From the NCBI GenBank assembly GCA_964581355.1, contig CAZOOA010000032.1, positions 1 through 31,321 on the forward strand: a stretch of 31,321 nucleotides of DNA, given 5' to 3'. The position numbers were made by a program, and so were the translations under genes. The notes under the pieces were generated by a model that did not search any database, was not told the DNA's origin, and saw only the letters and a program-made list of their open reading frames with translations. Origin of the DNA: CAZOOA01 sp964581355. GTDB lineage: Bacteria; Bacillota; Dethiobacteria; DTU022; UBA8154. Shown piece by piece: positions 6,506 to 14,535 of the stretch (position 1 is its first letter; the number at the start of each line of letters is the position of its first letter).

Positions 6506-8281
6506 TCAGGAAAGCTTTTGGGCTGGCAACCCCGAGGTAAAATACTGTTCCAGGTCTTTTACGAGGCGGTCAAAACTTTCAACTTCCCTTAGCTCCCCTT
6601 GGCGGAGATAAAAAATGCGATCGGCTTCCCGGACCGTCGAAAGCCGGTGGGCGATGACAAATGAAGTCCGACCCCGGGTGGCCTGGCGCAGGGATTCCTG
6701 GAGCAGTTTTTCTGTGTACGAATCAATATGGGCTGTGGCTTCATCCAGGATAAAAATGGAGGGGTCAAAAGCCAGGATCCGGGCAAAGGCCAGAAGTTGA
6801 CGCTGCCCGGTGGAAAGAGAGCCCCCCCGTTCCCCGACTGGAGTATCATATTTTTGGGGCAGCCCCTGGATAAAGGTGTCTATGTTGGCTTGTTTGGCAA
6901 TGAGATCCAGCTTTTCCTGTGAAAGGTTCAGGCGATTTAAGGTGATATTTTCCCGGATTGTTCCACTGAAAAGAAAGACCTCCTGCTGGATGACACCAAT
7001 TTGCCGGCGCAAATCTTCCAAGCAGAGGTTTTTTACGTTATGGCTGTCCAGCAGCACTTCTCCGTGCTGTACATCGTAGAAACGATTGATCAGGTTGATC
7101 AGGGAGCTTTTTCCGGCCCCGGTAGGACCGATTACGGCTACCGTTTCCCCGGGCTTGACGGTAAAATTGACGTTTTTTAAAACCCACTCTTCTTCTTCAT
7201 AAGCGAACCATACATCCCGGAAAACCACTTCCCCCTGGGCCCGGGTCAGGGAAACAGGCTCAGGGGGGTCGGCAATTTCAGGCTTTTTATTCATCAGCTC
7301 AAAGATTCGCTCGGCAGAGGCCATGGCGGCCTGCAGGATGTTGTACTTGTCGCTGAGGTCATTTAACGGGCGGAAGAAGTGGTCTACGTAGGTGATAAAG
7401 GCGAAAAGCACGCCAAAGGGAATGACCCCCTGGATCACCGGTCCCATCCCAAACCAGAGAAGTAGCGCCAGGGCCAGGGAGCGAAACAGGTCCATGGCCG
7501 GGCGGAAAACGGCGAAGACCTTTAGCTCCTTCAAGCTGGCCAAATAGTGACTGTGGTTAATGTCTGTGAAAAGCCTGCCCCGGGCCTGTTCCTGCAGGAA
7601 AGCCTGGATTATTCGGATGCCTTCGATGTTTTCCGCGGCGAAGGCATTGATCCGGGCCAACTGACTGCGCAGCTCACGGTATGCTTCCCGGGCCTTTTTA
7701 CGGTAAATGGCCACAGTCAGAGCGACCAGTGGGATAATGCTGAAAGTAAGCAGGGCCAGGGTGACATGCATGCGCAGCATAATGATTACGATGCCGGCCA
7801 GCATGAAAAGGTCTTTAAACAGGTTGACCAGGAAGCTGGTGTACATTTCATTTAAGGTTTCCGCATCATTGGTAACCCGGGTCACCAGCCGGCCAGCGGG
7901 GTTGCGGTCGAAAAAGGGGATGGAAAGGGTCTGCATATGGGCAAAGACATCGGCACGAATATCGTTGATGATCCGCTGCCCGGTACTCATGAGCAGGTTA
8001 AACTGCAGGTAGTTCAAAATCATGGCAGCACAGTAGACAGCCAGGAAAGAAAGCCCCAGGACCTGCAATCCCCGGGGAGAACCGGGCCCCAGGATATAAT
8101 CGTCTATGGCGATCTTTAAAATGTAAGGCTGAGCCAGTTGGACCGCCGTAACCAGCAAAATAATTGCCAGGGCCCCCAGCAGCGGTCGCAGGTAAGGGCG
8201 GGCGTAGCCCAGCATGCGTCGAAACAACCGGGGGTCATAACGGATTTCCTCTTCCTCGTGAAAATGCCTGTGTTGGCGCAT
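6506..8281 (-). CDS. ABC exporter half-transporter, catalytically canonical subunit (BmrD/YheH-like)
   Basis: 591 residues. Six membrane segments occupy about residues 30-310 (type I exporter fold), then a nucleotide-binding domain with Walker A GPTGAGKS (385-392), signature LSTGQ (489-493), Walker B IFILDE with catalytic Glu514 and H-loop IAHR. It lies 17 nt downstream of a second half-transporter whose Walker B ends in Asp, so the pair probably makes an asymmetric heterodimer as in Bacillus BmrC/BmrD. The ribosome site AGGAGAGG lies before ATG. Likely substrates are drugs or lipophilic compounds; this is inference from the family. Confidence 0.9.
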   Translation of the reverse strand: MRQHRHFHEEEEIRYDPRLFRRMLGYARPYLRPLLGALAIILLVTAVQLAQPYILKIAIDDYILGPGSPRGLQVLGLSFLAVYCAAMILNYLQFNLLMSTGQRIINDIRADVFAHMQTLSIPFFDRNPAGRLVTRVTNDAETLNEMYTSFLVNLFKDLFMLAGIVIIMLRMHVTLALLTFSIIPLVALTVAIYRKKAREAYRELRSQLARINAFAAENIEGIRIIQAFLQEQARGRLFTDINHSHYLASLKELKVFAVFRPAMDLFRSLALALLLWFGMGPVIQGVIPFGVLFAFITYVDHFFRPLNDLSDKYNILQAAMASAERIFELMNKKPEIADPPEPVSLTRAQGEVVFRDVWFAYEEEEWVLKNVNFTVKPGETVAVIGPTGAGKSSLINLINRFYDVQHGEVLLDSHNVKNLCLEDLRRQIGVIQQEVFLFSGTIRENITLNRLNLSQEKLDLIAKQANIDTFIQGLPQKYDTPVGERGGSLSTGQRQLLAFARILAFDPSIFILDEATAHIDSYTEKLLQESLRQATRGRTSFVIAHRLSTVREADRIFYLRQGELREVESFDRLVKDLEQYFTSGLPAQKLS

Positions 8282-8298
8282 GGTTTCCTCTCCTGGTT

Positions 8299-10071
8299 TT
8301 ACTGGCTAATGATCTCGTCCCAGTACTGGTCTTTACACAAAGTGTAATAAAAACCCCTGTCCTGGAACAGTTCCCGGTGGGTGCCTTCTTCCACCAGGCG
8401 CCCGCCCTCCAAAACTACAATTTTATGTGCAGCCTCAAAAACTTTTAGCCGGTGGGAGACGATAACAAGGGTGGACTGCAGCTCCCCTCCCCGCAGGTTT
8501 GCCATAATCTGTTCTTCTGTGGAGATATCCACTGAAGAGAGGGCATCATCCAGGACCAGGTATTCGGGCCTGGCCAAAATAGCCCGGGCCAGGCCCAGCC
8601 GCTGCTGTTGACCTCCTGAAAGGGTCACGCCCCGTTCTCCCACCTCTGTTTCATACCCATACGGGAAATGCTCAATTTCCTGGTCCAGGGCCGCAAGAAC
8701 AGCTGCCTCCCTGACTTCTTCCATAGTGGCCTCAGACCTGGAAAAGGCGATGTTTTCAGCAATGGTTGTAGAAAAAATAAAGTTGTCCTGGGGGACATAG
8801 CCGATTTTCTGTCTCCATTGGGACAGGGGGATATCTTTCAGGTTGGTGCCATCAACCAGGATGTTTCCTTTTTCCGGGTCAAAAAAGCGCAGCAGCAGGG
8901 AAAGCAGGGTTGTTTTCCCGCTTCCTGTACGCCCGGCGATAGCAGTCATGGCACCCTGGGGGATGGTGAAAGAAACCCGGTCCAGCACGAAGTTTTGTTC
9001 TTCATGGTAGCGAAAAGAGACCTCGCGAAATTCAATGTCACCGGCTGTTTCCATGGTACCTGTGTGGGAGTCCGGGTGATCTTCTTTTTCTTCAGCCCTT
9101 TGATCAGGGATTTCTGAGGGGGTGTCCAGCAGAGAATTGATCCGCTGCATGGAAGCCCGACCCCTTTGGGTAATGTTCACTACCCAGCCCAGGGCCAGCA
9201 TAGGCCAGGTTAACATGCCCAGGTAGCCGTTAAAGGCCACAAAGTCCCCCGTGGAGATCTCTCCCTGGATAACCAGGTTGCCCCCGTAAATAATTACAAT
9301 GACAAAACTCAATACTCCACTGATATAGATCAGGGGATCATACAGGCCCCAGTATTTATACAGGCTGAAATTGCGCTGCATATAGTCCCGTGATGTGTCC
9401 TGGAAGCGCCTTGTTTCCACGTCTTTTAACGAAAAGGACTGGACCACTCTCATGGCGGTAATGTTTTCCTGTGCTGCAGTTGTTAACTGCCCGAAGCTTT
9501 CCTGGACTTTTAAAAAACGGGAATAGACTTTTAAACCCAACCGCTGGGAGGCCAGTGCCAGCAGCGGCATAGGGATCAGGGCCAGCAGGGTCAGGCGGAT
9601 ATCCACCGTAAAGAGCATAAACAAAAGTGACACCAGGCTCATGAACAGGGCATCTACCATCAGAACCACACTTAGCCCCATGGAAGTGCGCACGGCCGTG
9701 ATGTCATTGGTCAGGTGGGCCATTAGTTCTCCCGTGCGGTGTTGCAGGTAAAAGCGTGGAGAGAGATATTGAAGGTGATGATAGAGCTTGTCACGCAGGT
9801 GTTTTTCCAGCAGACGGGAAGCACCAATAATGTAAACCCTCCACAGGTAGCGGAAGGCAGCGACCCCCAAGGCGATAACCAGGATAGCCAGGATATAACT
9901 TCGCAGCTGCATTATGTCGGGCTGTTCCACCAGCAGTGTATCGGTGAATAGCCCCAGCAGGCGTGGAGTGATCAACTGCAGGGAATCAGCTGCCAGCAGC
10001 CAGGCTATGCCCCACAGATAGCGCTTTTTATGGTGCAGGAAAAAATCCTTTAAGGTTAAAAACTCTTTCAT
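8299..10071 (-). CDS. ABC exporter half-transporter, degenerate-site subunit (BmrC/YheI-like)
   Basis: 590 residues when started at ATG 10071 (MKEFLTLKDFF), which matches family length. An upstream in-frame TTG would overlap the previous gene and has no ribosome site; the ATG itself also lacks a clear one, suggesting translational coupling to the DUF3786 gene 26 nt upstream. After six membrane segments, the nucleotide-binding domain has Walker A GRTGSGKT (380-387), canonical signature LSGGQ (484-488) and Walker B YLVLDD, placing Asp509 where the catalytic Glu should be. This replacement marks the non-canonical half of heterodimeric exporters. Partner: the downstream gene. Confidence 0.9.
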   Translation of the reverse strand: MKEFLTLKDFFLHHKKRYLWGIAWLLAADSLQLITPRLLGLFTDTLLVEQPDIMQLRSYILAILVIALGVAAFRYLWRVYIIGASRLLEKHLRDKLYHHLQYLSPRFYLQHRTGELMAHLTNDITAVRTSMGLSVVLMVDALFMSLVSLLFMLFTVDIRLTLLALIPMPLLALASQRLGLKVYSRFLKVQESFGQLTTAAQENITAMRVVQSFSLKDVETRRFQDTSRDYMQRNFSLYKYWGLYDPLIYISGVLSFVIVIIYGGNLVIQGEISTGDFVAFNGYLGMLTWPMLALGWVVNITQRGRASMQRINSLLDTPSEIPDQRAEEKEDHPDSHTGTMETAGDIEFREVSFRYHEEQNFVLDRVSFTIPQGAMTAIAGRTGSGKTTLLSLLLRFFDPEKGNILVDGTNLKDIPLSQWRQKIGYVPQDNFIFSTTIAENIAFSRSEATMEEVREAAVLAALDQEIEHFPYGYETEVGERGVTLSGGQQQRLGLARAILARPEYLVLDDALSSVDISTEEQIMANLRGGELQSTLVIVSHRLKVFEAAHKIVVLEGGRLVEEGTHRELFQDRGFYYTLCKDQYWDEIISQ

Positions 10072-10097
10072 GGCATTATCTACACACCGTCTCTGGC

Positions 10098-10739
10098 TTA
10101 TTTGGGTTTTTGGGCGGCCATTTCCCAAATAATCAGGCCGGGAAGCAGGGCATAATTTTCCGTAGGCAGGTAATGGGAAGCTGAAGCATCATAAATGATA
10201 GTGGCTGAAGGCGGAAACTCATCATCACCTTCCCAAAAGACAAAACCCACAGGAACCCGGGGGAAAGGATAGAGGACCACACTGACATCCCCGATGCTTT
10301 CCGTTTTTCCGCCCAGGGTCAAGGCAATTTCCCGGAAAAGTTCGGGTTCCTGGCCGAAATGTTTAAGCAGGGGTTTGATTGCGCGTCCCTGGTAGGGTTC
10401 AACATAGATCTGCCCGCCCGGGAGTTCCTTAAAGGTAATCCATTCTCCGGACAGGGGTGTACCGTCAGCGTTAGCCAGGTAATGCAAAAACATGATCTGC
10501 AGGTGCAGGGGTGGTTTCTCACCGCTATCAATCTGAACAGTTTCTCCCGTTTCGTGATTTACCAGGTATTTCCGGTTCAAGTAGGGGAGAATGTAACTGT
10601 TCTTCTCCCGGTTAAAAATCACACTGCTGTTCAGGCAGACATCCCGGGGTTCCAGCCGGGCCAGGTCCTGGATACTTTTTTCCAGGGTTACACCCAGGTT
10701 GTACTTTTCTCTTTTATTCTCTCCATCTGTTTTGCTCAT
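10098..10739 (-). CDS. DUF3786 domain protein
   Basis: 213 residues from ATG 10739, which has GGAGG nine bases upstream; a longer frame begins at 10778 but without such a site. The C-terminal half contains the DUF3786 signature: TLGGKTESIGDVSVVLYPFP, then PVGFVFWEGDDEFPPSA and DASASHYLPTE. The family occurs in anaerobes, often near corrinoid, metal or redox genes, and has no established function. It shows no signal peptide or membrane segment and is presumably cytosolic. It is the first gene of the reverse-strand operon with the two ABC half-transporters and is divergent from the DUF523 gene. Confidence 0.8.
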   Translation of the reverse strand: MSKTDGENKREKYNLGVTLEKSIQDLARLEPRDVCLNSSVIFNREKNSYILPYLNRKYLVNHETGETVQIDSGEKPPLHLQIMFLHYLANADGTPLSGEWITFKELPGGQIYVEPYQGRAIKPLLKHFGQEPELFREIALTLGGKTESIGDVSVVLYPFPRVPVGFVFWEGDDEFPPSATIIYDASASHYLPTENYALLPGLIIWEMAAQKPK

Positions 10740-10772
10740 TTTTGCTTTCCTCCTTGTTCTGAAATAGTCGGA

Positions 10773-10801
10773 TTGCAATCTTTCGCCCTAAAGGTTACAA
10801 T
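10773..10801 (+). promoter_or_regulatory. Sigma-A-type promoter for the DUF523 gene
   Basis: TTGCAA (10773-10778), a 17-nt spacer and TACAAT (10796-10801) make a near-consensus vegetative promoter about 40 nt upstream of the ATG. Confidence 0.7.
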
Positions 10802-10842
10802 AGATACGAAAGATATGAAGCACTTCAACGGGGGTTGGAAAC

Positions 10843-11337
10843 ATGTACCTGGTCAGCGCCTGTCTTTTAGGTTTGAAAACTCGTTTCGATGGCGAAAGCC
10901 GTTTGCCTCATGATGCGCCAGTTGTCCCCCTGAATAAAATCATTCCCGTTTGCCCGGAACAGCTGGGAGGACTTCCCACGCCCAGGGAGCCAGCGGAAAT
11001 ACAGGGCGGCCGGGGAGAAGATGTCCTGTCAGGAAAAGCATTTGTTATGAATTCCCAGGGGGAGAATGTTACAAGTTCATTTTTAAAAGGGGCCAGGGAA
11101 ACCCTATATTTGGCCCTCCTTTATGAAGTAAAAGGAGCTTACTTAAAAAACGGCAGCCCTTCCTGTGGTTGTTACTCCATTTATGATGGCTCCTTTAACG
11201 GGGTGAAGCGCCCGGGTTCCGGGGTAACAGCAGCCCTGCTCAGGGCGTACGGGATAACGGTTTATGATGAAGAATCTTTTTTTGGTTTTAAAACATCTGC
11301 AAAAGATTCTCTGGAACATTCCCCGGAAAGCTCTTAA
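10843..11337 (+). CDS. DUF523 (YbbK-like) protein
   Basis: 164 residues with all DUF523 hallmarks: VSACLLG at the start, PVCPEQLGGLPTPREPAEI near residues 35-53, the segment KGAYLKNGSPSCG, and a C-terminal ALLRAYGI stretch. Conserved cysteines (CLLG, PVCPEQ, SPSCG) suggest metal or Fe-S binding, but the function of the family is not established. A near-consensus promoter and a GGGGG ribosome site precede ATG. The last 50 nt overlap the 3' end of the glycosyltransferase gene on the other strand. Confidence 0.9.
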   Translation: MYLVSACLLGLKTRFDGESRLPHDAPVVPLNKIIPVCPEQLGGLPTPREPAEIQGGRGEDVLSGKAFVMNSQGENVTSSFLKGARETLYLALLYEVKGAYLKNGSPSCGCYSIYDGSFNGVKRPGSGVTAALLRAYGITVYDEESFFGFKTSAKDSLEHSPESS

Positions 11338-12001
11338 TCATTTTTTTGTGATGGAACAACGAGTACAAGCATTCCCGGTACATCTGCAATCTATAGAGAA
11401 ATCCCCGGTATAAGCCCAGTTTTTCCTCTTTCGTCATATGGGTGATCCCTTTTAGTTCCGGGTAAACCACTTTTTTTTGTGCCATTTGGGCATACCGTGT
11501 GAGCAGGATTTCCACTCCAAAACGGGACCAGCTCAGGTCTGGCAGGATTTCCACGAATTCCCGGGATAAAACCCTTTGACCGTTCAGGATGGAAAAGTAG
11601 CGCTGGGCCAGGTTGACGCTGTTTTTATTTCCAGCCCGAAAAACTCCGATGGTCATGGCTGTTGAAGGGTTTTCCATGGGCTTTAACAGCGCTTCGATAT
11701 GCTGGTGCTGCAGGTTGACCAGGTCGGCGTCCAGGAAAAGGCAGTTTTTCGCCTCACGGGCCCGGCTCAATCCCAGCTGCATGGCAGCTCCTTTGCCCCG
11801 GTTTTGCTCCAACCGCAGCAACTGGACAGGAAAGTTCTCTGCTACCCTGCTTGTCCCGTCTTCTGACCCATCATCAACCACAATGGTATGATCCACTTTT
11901 GGGTGGGAAAGAATTACTTCCAAAACAGTGGCAATCCGTGGTTCCTCGTTGTATGCCGGCACAATGGCAACGGTTTTGCCTTCCATTGTTACGTTCTCCA
12001 T
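11288..12001 (-). CDS. Glycosyltransferase family 2
   Basis: 237 residues with a GT-A fold pattern: VAIVPAYNEEPRI, VVDDGSEDGTS, LEQNRGKGAAMQLGL and LFLDADLVNL (DAD as the metal-binding DxD equivalent). The C-terminal part WSRFGVEILLTRYA is typical of DPM1/DPG-synthase-like GT2 enzymes. No clear membrane anchors are seen. The start could be ATG 12001 or, with a better-placed GGAG, ATG 11986. It lies 41 nt after the alpha/beta hydrolase gene on the same strand and is probably co-transcribed. Donor and acceptor cannot be inferred. Confidence 0.85.
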   Translation of the reverse strand: MENVTMEGKTVAIVPAYNEEPRIATVLEVILSHPKVDHTIVVDDGSEDGTSRVAENFPVQLLRLEQNRGKGAAMQLGLSRAREAKNCLFLDADLVNLQHQHIEALLKPMENPSTAMTIGVFRAGNKNSVNLAQRYFSILNGQRVLSREFVEILPDLSWSRFGVEILLTRYAQMAQKKVVYPELKGITHMTKEEKLGLYRGFLYRLQMYRECLYSLFHHKKMIKSFPGNVPENLLQMF

Positions 12002-12042
12002 TTCTCTTCAAGAATATGAACACCAGGCAGGATAATGCCTTC

Positions 12043-12825
12043 CTAAGACAGGCTTTTGTCCTGGAGAAACCGGGAAATGGCCTTATTAACCTGGTCGGCC
12101 TGTTCCTGCATTAGCATGTGCCCTCCAGTCGGGAACAGTTCCAGCCTTGCTCCGGGGATTTTTTCTGCCAGGGAGCGGCTGTATTTGGGTGGTGTCATCG
12201 CATCCTGTTCCCCGCATAATACCAGGGTGGGCAGGTCAATATTTGATATCTCTTCCATCGCATCAAATTGATCACACGCTGTAAAGTCTGAGTAGGAAAC
12301 TTCCGGAGGGGTTTCAGCCAGCATTTTTTCCCCTTCACGCACCAGTTCCTCCCGAGCGTCGGGGCCATAAAGATGTTTGGCCAGGGATAAATTTTGTTTC
12401 CCTTCCCGGTATGTTTCCAGAATTTTTGGTGCCACCTTTAGCCGCGCGCCTGTGCTGACGAGAATCAGCCCTGCTAAATTTTCCGGGTAGTTTAGTGCGC
12501 AGTCCATGGCAATAGCTCCTCCCATGGAGTGGCCGCATAGTACGGCTTTGGACAGGCCTGCGCTTTCAATAAAATCTTTGATTTGTTCCCGGTATGTGGA
12601 GATACGATCTGCTGCTTCTCCTTCAGAACTGCCGTGGCCTGGCAGGTCTACAGCCAGGGGAGTGCAAACCCGGGCCAACCCCAAGAGTTGATTATGCCAC
12701 AAAGTACCATTTCCTCCAGCCCCGTGAATAAAAATCACCGGGGTCTTTTTTTCTTCTGCCAACCCATAATAGTGCAGTGTTAATCGGAATTTTTTTAATT
12801 CCAGGGTGTGTGAATCAACAGACAT
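12043..12825 (-). CDS. Alpha/beta-fold hydrolase
   Basis: 260 residues of the classical alpha/beta hydrolase fold. Visible are the oxyanion-hole motif HGAGGNG (34-40), DLPGHGSS, the nucleophile elbow GHSMGG with Ser100, the acid in GEQDAMTPP (Asp208) and the His in GGHMLM (His236). The lid region between about 125 and 190 is unremarkable. AAAGGAG lies eight bases before ATG. Such enzymes are esterases, lipases or C-C hydrolases; the substrate cannot be told. It is the first gene of a reverse-strand pair with the GT2 gene and diverges from the SPOCS genes. Confidence 0.88.
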   Translation of the reverse strand: MSVDSHTLELKKFRLTLHYYGLAEEKKTPVIFIHGAGGNGTLWHNQLLGLARVCTPLAVDLPGHGSSEGEAADRISTYREQIKDFIESAGLSKAVLCGHSMGGAIAMDCALNYPENLAGLILVSTGARLKVAPKILETYREGKQNLSLAKHLYGPDAREELVREGEKMLAETPPEVSYSDFTACDQFDAMEEISNIDLPTLVLCGEQDAMTPPKYSRSLAEKIPGARLELFPTGGHMLMQEQADQVNKAISRFLQDKSLS

Positions 12826-13170
12826 GAAATTAACTCCTTTAACTTGTTTAAAATGGAGGCTCCCCTTCTGGCCTTGGCTCCCTTTGTCTTTACGTTAAAA
12901 AACCATGGCTTGCCTGAACCGCAGAACCTGTAAGCTTCAATATTTTACTGCGGTTGCAGGGAGGCCTCTTCCAAAAAAAGAAGCGGGAATAACGAATACT
13001 TGCTTATGAACTATATTTTCTACATAAAAGCCAAATTTCCTTTGTCACCTTTGATCTCTGATCTTTTTCTTTTCCTTGCGGCTTAGTCACAGATATAGAG
13101 GCAAATGTATATATTGTAGTGAGTCTGGCAATAAAGCTGTTAAAAATCATGCTGAAAGGAGGGAAAAATA
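12826..13170. other. Divergent intergenic region upstream of the SPOCS genes
   Basis: About 345 nt without a gene. It holds an inverted repeat with 8-bp arms AACCGCAG (12917-12924) and CTGCGGTT (12948-12955), an A/T-rich tract near 13100-13125 (ATGTATATATTG) that could carry the -10 of a sporulation promoter, and the AAAGGAGGG ribosome site of the first SPOCS gene. No consensus sigma-A promoter facing right was found, which would fit control by a sporulation sigma factor; this is inference. Confidence 0.4.
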
Positions 13171-14511
13171 ATGTCTCATGGTTTAACAGTAGAAAGAAAA
13201 CTGCTGAAAGTAGAGCGTGTCATTGGAGAAGATACGGTAACGGATGTTGTGGCAGCGGAAATTCAACTTCCATTTAAAATAATCAAAGTTTTTGACGTAA
13301 TCGCCAATATCGTTGACCTGGATGAACAGGTTCGGGCTAACGGTGTGCAGATCGCCGGGAATATTGACAAACAGCTATTTGTTGTGGATAAAGGTGATTT
13401 GGTCCGGCATATCCCTGAAATGATCCCTTTCCAGGTTTTTGTACCGGTTGCAGGGGCTCAACCCGGCATGAATGCCCAGGTCAATGTAAGAATCCTGTCA
13501 GTGGATACGGACCTGGTCAGGCCCCAGGTCGTAAATCAGACCATTACGCTGGAAATTTTTGTCAAGGTGACCAAAACGGAACAAATAGAAGTTGTTGTTG
13601 ATGTGCAAGGGAAGGATATCACTGTAGAAAAAGAACTGCTTAAAGTGGACGCTGTTGTTGGTGAAGATACCGTCCGCCAGACCATTACCCCTACAGTTAC
13701 CCTGCCCATAACGGCGAAAAAAATCTTTCGCATTCTACCCTCGGTCCGCAATGTAACAGCTGAAATCAAGCAGGACCTGGTGATTGTCCGGGGGATAATT
13801 CATAAACAAGTATTCCTGGTGGATGAAGGGGAACTGGTTCGCCACGCCTCAGAGGATATTCCCTTTACCAAGAGTGTGCCGGTTAATGGGGCCCGTCCTG
13901 GCCAGCAGGTACAGACCCGGGTTCGGGTCTTTTTGGAAGATTATCAGATTGTGGACCCGCCCAGCCGGCAATTGCGCCAGACCCTGGTGATCGAAGCTTT
14001 TGTGAAAGTGACTGAGGTTAAGCAAATTGAAGTAGTTGTTGATGTCAAGGGTAAGTTTATCCGGGTGTTCAAGGAACTGCTCAAAGTGGAAAGTGTTGTG
14101 GTCGATGTATTGCAGCAGGAAACGGTTCGTGCCACAGTGGCTCTGCCTATTCAGGCCCAGAAAATATTTGAGATCCTGGGTGAGGTGGTTAACCTTCAGG
14201 GGAAGGCTGGATTCAACCAGGTAACCATCCAGGGGGTGCTGCATAAGCAGATTTTCCTCGTAGATTTAAGCAACCTGGTCCGACATGTGCGGGAAGATGT
14301 GCCCTTTAGCTTTACAAAAAACGCACCGGGAGCTGATCCCGGGATGAATGTCCAGGTCAGCGCTGATATTGTAGGCGACATTATGGAGCGTTTAATTAAT
14401 GAGAGGCGCCTGGAGCAGACGGCTGTATTGGAGATATTTGCCAAGGTGACCCGGACTGTCCAGCTGGAAGTGGTAGTGGATGTACGTCGCGAATTTCCGC
14501 GACAGCCATAA
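13171..14511 (+). CDS. Triple SPOCS-domain (DUF3794) protein, SipL-like, without LysM
   Basis: 446 residues made almost wholly of three tandem SPOCS domains at about 5-147, 150-293 and 297-440. Each repeats the order ELLKVxxVVGEDTV, LPxxAKKIF, HKQxFLVDxGxLVRH, EDIPF, PGxxVQ and LEIFVKVTxxxQIEVVVDV. SPOCS domains occur in SipL of Clostridioides difficile, which binds SpoIVA during spore coat assembly. Here there is no LysM domain and no signal peptide, so a mother-cell cytosolic coat-scaffold role is likely. AAAGGAGGG precedes ATG. The paralogous SPOCS-LysM gene follows after 24 nt. Confidence 0.88.
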   Translation: MSHGLTVERKLLKVERVIGEDTVTDVVAAEIQLPFKIIKVFDVIANIVDLDEQVRANGVQIAGNIDKQLFVVDKGDLVRHIPEMIPFQVFVPVAGAQPGMNAQVNVRILSVDTDLVRPQVVNQTITLEIFVKVTKTEQIEVVVDVQGKDITVEKELLKVDAVVGEDTVRQTITPTVTLPITAKKIFRILPSVRNVTAEIKQDLVIVRGIIHKQVFLVDEGELVRHASEDIPFTKSVPVNGARPGQQVQTRVRVFLEDYQIVDPPSRQLRQTLVIEAFVKVTEVKQIEVVVDVKGKFIRVFKELLKVESVVVDVLQQETVRATVALPIQAQKIFEILGEVVNLQGKAGFNQVTIQGVLHKQIFLVDLSNLVRHVREDVPFSFTKNAPGADPGMNVQVSADIVGDIMERLINERRLEQTAVLEIFAKVTRTVQLEVVVDVRREFPRQP

Positions 14512-14535
14512 ATTCTTTTGAAAGGAGGGAGAGTA

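Noticed and set aside
10072..10128. N-terminal extension of the upstream ABC gene from TTG 10128
   Set aside because: It would overlap the DUF3786 gene, has no ribosome site and adds residues not typical of the family.
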